From: Lactarius indigo
Lineage: Eukaryota > Basidiomycota > Agaricomycetes > Russulales > Russulaceae
Length of the DNA: 64,000 bases
Direction: 5' to 3'
Assembly: GCA_025766275.1 (NCBI GenBank)
Contig: JAFKAC010000180.1
Span: 1 to 64,000, forward strand
The translations under genes were made by a program, and so were the position numbers. Below are positions 55,910 through 64,000 of this stretch, piece after piece; the stretch's first letter is position 1; each line of letters starts with the position of its first letter. The notes under the pieces were generated by a model. The model saw only the letters and a list, made by a program, of their open reading frames with translations. It made no database searches and was not told the origin of the DNA.

Positions 55910-57144
55910 TCACTCACATATGAATGGCGGAACCATGACAAACATTTGATCGCCAATTCCCTCTTTGACCGTTACAATTAATGTAGGAAAAATCTGGCCC
56001 AACAACACGATAATACCAACCATGGAAGCGCTCGACATAGGATTCGGCGCACTGGAATGGACGTCAATGAGCACATTCAATTAGGTTTTTCAGGGAAACG
56101 CCTACTATTCCACCGCATATTTGACACACAGTTCCAGGTTGTTCTGCTGCACAGAAACGAACAATATCTTCAGTGCAAGATTGTCGAGCGACTCTGCTGT
56201 TTTCTCGATCAGTACTTTCACCTGCTCTTGGTGGTTCCCGTCATCATCGTGCATATCTGTATCGACCGAGTCAACAGACCAACGAACTACAGGAAGCATA
56301 CCATGAACGCGCCTTCCAAACATACATCTGCTCTGGGTGGAAACTTATACTCGAATAACGGTGCTCGGAGTTTGTCTTTCAAGAAAGTCTCCGCCACCTG
56401 GCGATTTGCGTCGTCCTCCAAGTCTATATCGTAGACTTGACTTATCAGAAAATCGAATTTCGTGAAGATCGCGATCACTGGAACTGCGGAGAGTTTCATA
56501 TATGTCAGCGGGAAGTTCAGAAAATAGGGAGAGTCAACAAACTATTTCCTGCTCGTTGCTCATCGAAGAACCTCTTTTCTAGATCCAGGAGGAATCTCGA
56601 TATATTCGGTATAAAGCAGAACCTGTGCGAGAAATAAGGGAGAGCAACAAAGTGAGACGGTGAAAGTGACCAGATGGCGTGAAGTTGATCGTCTACTTCC
56701 GTGGCCCGAGCACGCTCCTCGATGAACGACTGGACTTTCTTCAGCTGACTCTCGTCTCCTGTCTCAAACCCGGGAGAATCGTGGAAGATGAACTGTGGAT
56801 TGCTCGCAAAAGCGAATGGGCGATCGATGTCGTGGATGCCGCGCTGATTAGTAGCAAAGTTGAATGGTCGAGATCAGTCGACGATAACACAGAAATTACC
56901 TCCGAAGTCGGCTCCAACTGAATTTCCATTGGGTGATTAGAGAACTGCGTGAATGACTGAGTAAGAAACTCACCAAACTGTTACTCTTTTCATCATAAAT
57001 GCAAGGCTCTTCCGTGGTATTGCAAACGCGCTTTAAGAGTGTTGTCTTGCCGGCATTGGCCCGACCGATGACGAGAATACGAAAATAGCGGTATTTCTGG
57101 CGTGCTTCGAAGGAGTCCAAGACTTGGTTTGAGACGTCGCCCAT
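55910..57144 (-). CDS. P-loop GTPase (G-domain protein) with C-terminal hydrophobic segment, 298 aa
   Basis: Seven exons (57144-56974, 56917-56900, 56843-56671, 56622-56543, 56483-56322, 56256-56106, 56051-55910) join in frame to 298 residues. G1 is GRANAGKTTLLKR (about residues 27-39), G3 is FIFHDSPGFE (about 77-86), and G4 is IFTKFD (about 151-156). These fit the fungal family of AIG1/MMR-HSR1-like small G proteins. A C-terminal stretch (SMVGIIVLLGQIFPTLIVTV) is hydrophobic enough for membrane attachment. Exon 2 is a microexon of 18 nt encoding LEPTSE. The apparent TAG at 56107 is spliced out: the TA joins a T across the last intron. The last exon's end is the least certain part. Confidence 0.75.
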
Positions 57145-57684
57145 GTTGATGCTCGATCGATAAGAGAGTGAGGGTAGCGGGGAATCACCACCACACTGAT
57201 AATAGAGTCATATGACGCAGGGTCTCACGCGGCCGCAACTAGGAGCGTACAGTACGCTTTCGACCTTACTTTCGACCCGTTGAGAGTGCCGACGGTGATA
57301 TAGTGACAGCTCACTACGCTCGCTCACGTATAATACATGTGAAATTGTTCCAAACAAATGAGCGGTCCATAAATGACCCTTTCCAAACGGATCGAACCAA
57401 GAAAGTATGTATCGCTGCGCCAATGCCAGAGAAAAGGGAGGAGGTAAGTGACAGAAAAAATGTGTGTGGGATTGGGTGGATATAGTGGTAACGTGGATCA
57501 TGCAGATCGGAAGGGCCTATTAGATCGTACATCTTTGCTATCGAATGTATGCGGGCAGTGCAGTGCTGAGAGTAAAAAGAAAGTGAGAGAGAGAAAAAGC
57601 GGATGGGAAACGAACACTCGAATTGAGTGGGGGGGCCCAGACTCATCGCGCCGAGGGACCAGCGACGGCGTCTCATTCCTGTCT
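57145..57684. other. Intergenic between GTPase start and polo kinase stop
   Basis: About 540 bp with no coding signal. It should contain the GTPase promoter and the kinase 3' untranslated region. I can point to no specific element. Confidence 0.5.
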
Positions 57685-60493
57685 CTACCTCAGGGATGCC
57701 TTCGAAGCCTTTGTGCTGACCCCACCACCATTTTCGCTGCCGCCTCCGCTGCTTGCACTGGCGCTCGCGTTGCGGATCGACAACAGTACCTCCTTGCAGT
57801 ACCTCAGCTTATCCAGCAGCCGCTGTGCGAACTTGGTTTGCTCCGCGTCCGACGACGGTGGCACGAGCGCCTGCGCCATCACTTGGCTCAGCGTCCAGCG
57901 CGTTAGCACGTAATTCTTGTCGATATGCGCGATCGCGAGACCTTGCGCCGACAGAATGATCTTCGAGTGATCGTAAAAATTGAACTGATAGTCGCGTTAG
58001 TTGCGTGTTCCCGTACGGCCAGTAGCAAGGGAAGTGCGCACCTGGAGGACGTCGTGGCTTAACTTGAATACAATCACATGCTTCATCCGAAGGTACTTCT
58101 GCACGAAGTGCATGCACTTCGTACGTTGCAGGTCCGTAAACGTGTACTCGTAATCGCCATATAATTTACCCATGATGTAACCCTCAAAGTGTTTCAGGAG
58201 GTACACTTTACTCTTCAATTCCTCTGGATAATCCGCGACCGTGTGGTTCTTGCGCACATACACCGTTCCTTGACGGCGCGATGAAATGTAATCGAAGTGC
58301 CTGCCATAATGGATTAATACGCCGTACAAAGGAAAGAACTAGAATTGACGTACTGCTTGTCGGCGGCGAGGACCAGCGTCGTGCTGTCATTGAAGTGCAC
58401 GCCGACCGAGCCATCCGTGAGGGCGTAACCCATACCATATTTGTTACAGTAGTCGACCCAGGATGCAATGAATACCCGCTCCTCCGGCAAGTCTACATCG
58501 CCGCTTGGGTCACGGAAAAGCAGGCCCTGTGAGAATGCATCGAATGCGGCGCAGAGGGTCTCCGCCGCAGCATCGAACCCGTTCACTTTGGGAGCGGCCG
58601 GTGTTGGTGCGTTAGCGATGGCGCCGCCTGATGATCCTGCATCAAAGATAGCTCATCAGCCCCAGTCCAGAAATGCGCAAGTAAGCGGCCTCACCGAGAA
58701 TGGCCTGGGTCTCCTTCGTGCGCACTCGTACACGTCGCTCGCCTTGTGCTGTCTCCAGGGCCGGTGCAGGCACATTCTCCGCATCCTCGAACGGAGACTC
58801 GGTAGTGGAACGTGGGACCTGCGCAGGCACCATCTGCGCGACGATCCTGGCCTTCTGACTTTGTAGCTCTTTCGTCCGCGCTTCCTCCCCCTGCATTTCG
58901 TACGCAGCACCGCCCTCCTCCGTGATCCCCTGCAGTCTTGTGGCCTTCTGGGTCTTGGCAGGCGACTTGACTGCCTCTTTCTTTGCGGCTTGCAATTTAC
59001 GGAGAAGTGTCGGTTCTCCGCGCGCGACACCAACGCCGCCGGGCGCCACCATGAGCGGCTGACGTGCAGAGCTGAGCAGAGCGGAGATCGGGCTCCCGGG
59101 CTGCACTGCATTTCGGAATTCACGCTCCTGCTGCGCAAGACTGCTTGCGCTACTTGCGCTCGGGGCGGGGGGTTCCATGTCACGCGACGTGGCTGGATCG
59201 ACCTCCCCGTCGAGTTGGCACGCCTGCCGCAAGCGGGCGAGATTCGCTTGTGAGACGAGGGGAGAGAGGTGTCGGAAGTCGGGGGGCATGTCCCGCGCGG
59301 ACACGGGTATGTATCCAGGAACGATACCGCGGGTAAAGAACGCGTGGTCAACGATGTCGTGCAACGACGGTCGCTCTTGGGGGTTGGGTGTGAGTATCTG
59401 CTGCACCAGTTCACGGGCGTCGAGTGATACATCTCGGTGTGAAGGGAACTCATATTGGTTGTCGCGGATACGCCTGTGCAGAGTTGAGGTTAACCTGTCA
59501 GTAAAAATACCTGCAAACTTACTGATACACCTCTTTGACGTCTTTAGTCTGGAAGGGAGGACGGCCGACGACGAATGTGTAGAGAATGACACCGATCGAC
59601 CAGATATCGACCTCAAAACTGTGTCCGTTCGCGGTGTCGAACAATACCTCAGGCGCAATATAGTTGGGCGTGCCGCAGATGGTCTTCTTCCGCTCCCCGG
59701 GGCTCTCGATAAGCGCCGCCAGACCAAAGTCGCCAACTTTGATGTTCATGTCCGCGTCAAGGAAAAGATTGCCGAGCTTAAGGTCACGGTGGATGACCTG
59801 GTGGGTGTGCATATAGTGGCAGGCACCAATGAGTTGCACCATGAAGAACCGTGCCTCTGGCTCTGTGAAGACGCGACGACGGTGGAGCATGCCCATGAGA
59901 GAGCCGCTGGGACAAAGCTCAAGGGTCATGTATACGTTCTCATCATCCTCGAAGCAATCTATGAACTGGACGATGTTTGGGTGGTCTAACGCTTTGTGAA
60001 TTTTGATCTCTGCGTAAAGCTGAAACCTGTTTAGTATCGGAGAATGATCTGGGTAAAGTGAGCACGCACCTTGGTTTTAGCTTTCTTGGTCTTGAGCGAG
60101 CTTTTCGTCACGACCTTACAGGCAAGGTAGTTATCGCGGGAATCTCTAACTTGATATACTCGAGCGAAACCGCCCTGTAAGGTTAGGGTAGGTAAGAAAC
60201 AGAGAGTGCCGAGAGAAGTAGGTGCTGACCTCTCCGAGGAAAGACATTCTTTGATATCGCAGAGAACCTGTCTTGTCTTGGATGACTTGGGGTGGCGAAG
60301 GGGGCTGAACTTTGGCATTCTGGCGAGGCAAGGGGGGTGATGGTTTCTTTTCATAGGTCGCTGGCTTTGGTGGGACCTCAGGAGGAACGTGGTTATTGAT
60401 AGCGTTAGATAAGGGGTTGCGCCGATGGGTGGTCGTTGAGGTGGCCGGTGGGGGGATCGGAGCGAGACGAGCGTGATGGAGATGAGCGTTCAT
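57685..60493 (-). CDS. Polo-like kinase (Cdc5/Plo1/PLK1 family), 828 aa
   Basis: Seven exons (60493-60230, 60174-60070, 60019-59523, 59473-58695, 58636-58354, 58300-58042, 57984-57685) total 2487 nt, 828 residues, with no stops. After a Pro-rich N-terminus comes a Ser/Thr kinase domain (about residues 80-340). It has the Gly loop split by intron 1 (GEGGFARV), LACKVV with the ATP lysine, HRDLKLGN (catalytic Asp), DFGLAA, and the T-loop [15 protein letters not shown] linker of roughly 200 residues leads to two polo boxes: [20 protein letters not shown] and [15 protein letters not shown] onward. Two polo boxes plus this T-loop identify the PLK1-type family, which drives mitotic entry, spindle pole function and cytokinesis. 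It is a single-copy housekeeping gene in fungi. A basic spacer and a Ser/Gly-rich tail end the protein. Confidence 0.95.
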
Positions 60494-61628
60494 TTGTCAC
60501 AGAGGCCTAACACCAGAGACAACTAGAGAGAATTATCGCGACTTGCTGGTTGACGCCTTGCGCGTTGTTGAGCAAGTTCAAGTTAAAGTAAAACTCGAAC
60601 AAGTCGAACACCCACGCTGCCACGGCGTGTATATTACATAAGCACCACCACCCGCGTCACAATTCATCACGTGATCGCGTTCTCAGCCTACTGCAGCGAG
60701 ACCGTGACAGCAGCACATTTCCCCACTGGACTACATTCGTCGTGCGCGTAGCTTTGATGTGATTCGTGCGCCGCGATCGTGCTTTTGATTTCCCAGCGAT
60801 TAGCCTCGTGTCTCCCCAGGTGAAACACGCACATCACCAGGAAGCCTGCGCCACGGCGGTTCCTTCCGGCACGTCCGAGTCAGGAACCTTGTCAGGAACA
60901 CCATTCTGCTGAGGCACCTCTATTCCAAGCACGCTCGTCGATACTGTACAGATCTGAACGGCACAACGATATTCAGGTGGTCTGTAGATCAAAAGAAGAC
61001 TTTGGTGATCAGCTAGTAGCTTTGTGCAAGCTATGTGTGTGCCCTATTCTCTTGCGCATTGGAGATCCGGTCAAACGGAACGACATCTCGTACACTGGTC
61101 ACCATAAACAGGAGAAATTAAATCTGAAAAATCTGCATGTATCGTTCTGGTGCTTCTTGTGGCCGCTCCCTCACCGCTCCCCGATCGCATCCGCGGACAA
61201 GAACAAAGAGTTGGAGACGAGCAAATGTTCCGAATGCCCAAAGATAGAGGATTCGAAAACAAAGCTTCCGAATGAGGTTTGACACACTGGTGATGTCCAC
61301 GATAAGTGCACGACGATAACAATGGCGTTTGAGGTGGGTCTGCGTCTACCTGACCGTAATCCACAACCCAATATTGGATGGCCATTACGCTTGCGCACGT
61401 CGTGACTAACTTACTCTTGACACAATCGGTTTCATTGCCTCGGATAAAGTGCGCTCTCCGACGGTCTTACTCGCCTAGCTCGTGTCATGCGTTCTGCTTT
61501 GTGCCGGTATCGTACTCAACCCGTACTGTAACTCAATTGATTTTCTTCCACTCTTTCGGTACATTCTACCTTTCACGAAATACACCCATTGAAGTCATCT
61601 GCACATCCCTTCCCACAAAGATTGGGAT
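60494..61628. other. Intergenic between polo kinase start and aldo-keto reductase stop
   Basis: About 1.1 kb. It must hold the kinase promoter. Short open frames at 60977-61282 and 61071-61385 overlap on opposite strands and resemble no protein I know. No repeat was found. Confidence 0.5.
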
Positions 61629-63018
61629 TCAGAGCGTGGGCGTGTTCACGTAGACCGTCTCCAACCACCCGGCAGGGTAGCGATCTCCCAGGACTGAGTC
61701 TGCGCGCTCGGCAATCCCACGCACTTCTTGCACCTCCTCCGGACTGAGCTTGACATCCAGCGAGCCGAGATTCTCGTTCAAATACTAGAGAAGCGCAGTC
61801 AGCGCTACGTTTTTCTTTTGCTCTGTTTTTCGTACCTTGACATTACGCGTACCAGGGATGGGGATGATGTCCGGTCCCTGTGCAAGGAGCCAAGCGAGCG
61901 TAACCTGTCCCGCAGACGCATCGTGCTTCACTCCAATCTGCTTGATTTCTTCCACGACCTTGAGCACATTCGGGAAGTTCTCCTTCGAATACCGCGGAAT
62001 GACCCGCCTAAGATCGTCTTTTTCGAAGTCGTCGGGACTCGTCTGTGAAACGACGAGGGCACCATTTCCTCAGGTTCTTCTCTCCGCTTAGGAGACAAGC
62101 GTGTCAGACGTACGTATTTGCCCGTCAGGAGTCCCCTCCCAAGCGGCGAATATGCGAACACGGTTACGCCGAGTTCGCGCGCGGCTTGCAGGGCCCCAAT
62201 CTTCGGATCCTCGGCATCCAGAGTGAAAGGTGAGTATTCGACCTGGATCGCTGAGATCGGGTGGACCTTGTTCGCGCGTCTCAGAGTCTCGCCATTACAT
62301 TCGCAGATGCCGATGAACTTGATTTTTCCTTCCCTGCAGTAGGGTAAATCGGGACGAGCCGTGACATAAGGGGAAAGATGTGAAGGACGTTCTCTTACTT
62401 CACAAGCTCCGCCAATGCTCCCACAGTGTGTTCAATGGGGACAGTGGGATCCGCCCTTATCAGTATCCACATCAGATCTCCACGCGCCCTACGGGGAAAT
62501 CGCCCTCACCTATGTGCATAATACAGGTCGACGTAGTCGATGCCAAGCCTCTCGAGAGACTTGTTCAGGGCCTCCTTGACATAGGCGGGCGAACAGTCGA
62601 TCACCTTCCCCGAAGGTGCACCGGCGCCAAATTTGGTCGCTAAAAATATCTCGCTGCGCTTCCCAGTGCGCTTGAACCTGTGCGTTCACGCGGCTCAGCA
62701 GACAAGCGTGCGAACGACTCATCGATGAGAGCGTTTACCATTTACCGATGAGCTCTTCCGAATCGCCATACGCGTCTGCGGTGTCCCAGTTGGTGCAACC
62801 GGCCTCGTAGACGGCATCGAGCAACTAAGAGGAGACGAGCGCCATCATGTGAGAGGGTTCGCGATATCACTACGTCACATGGCAGAAGCGGAAGTTACCT
62901 TGAATCGCTCTTCGTCGGGCTGAGCGGCGCCGTAGTAGCTAGATATGCCCATGGCGCCATATCCTATCGCCGAAACTTGCGCCGTGCCTACTCTGCGGGT
63001 GGGGAGTTTACTAGCCAT
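61629..63018 (-). CDS. Aldo-keto reductase (yakc/AKR13-like), 337 aa
   Basis: Seven exons (63018-62899, 62824-62739, 62677-62510, 62455-62399, 62333-62114, 62042-61836, 61784-61629) sum to 338 codons. The protein has the (beta/alpha)8 aldo-keto reductase landmarks: GYGAMGISSYYG near the N-terminus, NWDTADAYGDSEELIG with the catalytic Asp and Tyr, LATKFG with the Lys, and DLYYAHR with the His. The C-terminal cofactor segment is IPIPGTRNVKYLNEN, where the IPG and R/N residues contact NADP. It reduces aldehydes or ketones with NADPH in the cytosol; the true substrate is unknown. Length and motifs match fungal yakc-type enzymes. The start at 63018 gives the usual short N-terminus before RRVGTAQVSAIG. 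Confidence 0.93.
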
Positions 63019-63616
63019 TTTAGAGTGTAGCGAGGAGTTTACTCTGCAGTGACCCGCTGAGCGTATCAAACGAATGGCCGTTCACGTCGACCTCTTATAT
63101 CCAGCAGGTCAGGAGGTGCCGTTCCATCAATTGCGGGCAGTCAAGGGAATTGTGAGAACAAACGAAGGATCGTGACATGAGGCGAGTAGTCAGCTTGGAA
63201 TAAATTGAGACGTAAAAAGCAATGCTGTGATGAGAGCCTCGCTGGTGGTCGCTTGCGCCGGTCTGAACGGGAACCCAGTGGAGGGACCGAATAATACAGC
63301 CTTGACAACAAGCATGGAAGAAGCTCGATTGTCTGGTTGCGCTCTACGAATATGGGGTGTGATGTTATACACGGCGACACGAGAACAGTCCTGAACCCCA
63401 GTTGGCTTTGCCAGACCGTTCCTTTATATTCAATAATGTTAGAGCCCGAAGGGCCGTAAAACCGCTCGCACGCGTACGCGCATATGAAAAAAGAAAATCG
63501 GATGGTAGATGGTAGATGATCACAGGAAAAATTACAAAAAACGGTTACAACAATATAGATCGCATACCTCTGATTAGACCGCGGCATTGGTACGGTCATG
63601 TCACGTGCCAGTGGCG
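63019..63616. other. Intergenic upstream of aldo-keto reductase
   Basis: About 600 bp between two minus-strand genes. No coding signal, repeat or clear promoter motif was recognised. Confidence 0.5.
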
Positions 63617-64000
63617 CTACTCCGAGTCGTCCAACAGCCCATCCACCTCATTTGTCTCCTCCCCTTCCGTTTCAGAACCCAAAATTGAGTCAGCTGGCTC
63701 TGATGCCTCGTCGTCATCGTCGTCATCGTCATTCTGCTCGTCCTCTTCCTCTTGTCGATGAGATCGCGACTTGGACCCATTTCTAACAGGTTCGCTAATA
63801 AAAATGGGAAGGAACGTAGGGTAAGGATACTGTAGCTCCAAAGAGTAAGCAGAAAGAAGGGACACGCACGCAGTGGCACGACGCTTGGAACGAGGAACGG
63901 GCGTGGACTCGCCGTCCTCATCGTCGTTGTTTTCGTCGACATCGTTTCCCCCGTCTTCATCGTCATCGCCCTCGAGCCTGATCGGCGTCATATCGACCTT
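63617..64000 (-). CDS. C-terminal end of an acidic protein (5' part outside window)
   Basis: The last two exons of a minus-strand gene. The upstream exon reads VDMTPIRLEGDDDEDGGNDV and on to PRSKRRATA. An intron with donor GTGCGTGTCC (about 75 nt) ends in TTTTATTAG. The last exon (EPVRNGSKSRSHRQEEEDEQ followed by a run of seven Asp) ends DGLLDDSE at the stop, 63617-63619. A Lys/Arg patch between acidic runs could be a nuclear signal. Acidic tails of this sort are common in nuclear and ribosome-biogenesis proteins, but the fold lies beyond the window edge, so I give no function. Confidence 0.6.
   Translation of the reverse strand, partial: KVDMTPIRLEGDDDEDGGNDVDENNDDEDGESTPVPRSKRRATACVSLLSAYSLELQYPYPTFLPIFISEPVRNGSKSRSHRQEEEDEQNDDDDDDDEASEPADSILGSETEGEETNEVDGLLDDSE

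Overview
The window looks like a transposon-rich stretch of a basidiomycete (Agaricomycetes-type) genome. The evidence is short introns of about 50 to 75 nt with GT...AG ends in every gene I could model, a KDZ-superfamily DNA transposon, a Plavaka-type transposase, chromodomain Ty3/gypsy elements with self-primer PBSs, and a DUF6698-like gene. About 45 of the 64 kb is mobile DNA. Single-copy-looking host genes appear only in the last 8 kb, with one candidate at 20-22 kb.

Layout. 1-425: the 3' end of a plus-strand LTR sitting in a decayed minus-strand LINE (426 to about 4670). 4797-17743: a 12.9-kb KDZ transposon that appears complete, with long terminal inverted repeats (outer 170 bp nearly identical, inner part diverged) and five gene models that splice cleanly: a 586-aa accessory protein, a 261-aa coiled-coil protein, a 482-aa zinc-cluster protein, a 173-aa acidic protein and the 1114-aa CxC2/KDZ transposase. 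17744-23090: AT-rich and low-complexity DNA plus an intact DUF6698-like gene (20232-21887). 23091-34654: a Plavaka transposase pseudogene split by a young plus-strand gypsy element C (23264-31212, CTAGA target duplication). 35320-50939: gypsy element A (minus strand, ATATC duplication), itself split by gypsy element B (37817-45773, CCTAG duplication). 53328-55460: a minisatellite of about 30 units of 69-70 bp. 55910-63018: three host genes, all on the minus strand: a GTPase with a hydrophobic tail, a polo-like kinase and an aldo-keto reductase. The right edge cuts an acidic-tailed protein.

The strongest unexplained signal is in the KDZ element. I count 39 copies of the palindrome CGG-N5-CCG spread over its whole length, in introns, exons, spacers and TIRs; I estimate fewer than two by chance. 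Both TIRs carry it at mirror-image offsets (78, 124 and about 567 bp from the tips). The innermost pair is unchanged although the surrounding TIR sequence has diverged. CGG inverted triplets are the usual half-sites of Zn2Cys6 proteins, and the same element encodes a protein with a C-X2-C-X7-C-X10-C-X2-C-X6-C cluster followed by a coiled coil. I propose that the element carries both a reader protein and its own array of sites.

The second signal is shared by the three gypsy elements. From the predicted transcription start to well inside gag, ATG is almost or completely absent (about 1190, 820 and 720 nt), yet the gag frame is open and conserved there. Each has a GTG in the context A-N-N-GTG-G, suggesting non-AUG initiation of Gag. 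All three also show 11-nt self-priming and an inverted repeat at the U3/R border. Every difference I found between paired LTRs (4 in A, 1 in B) is a CpG transition.
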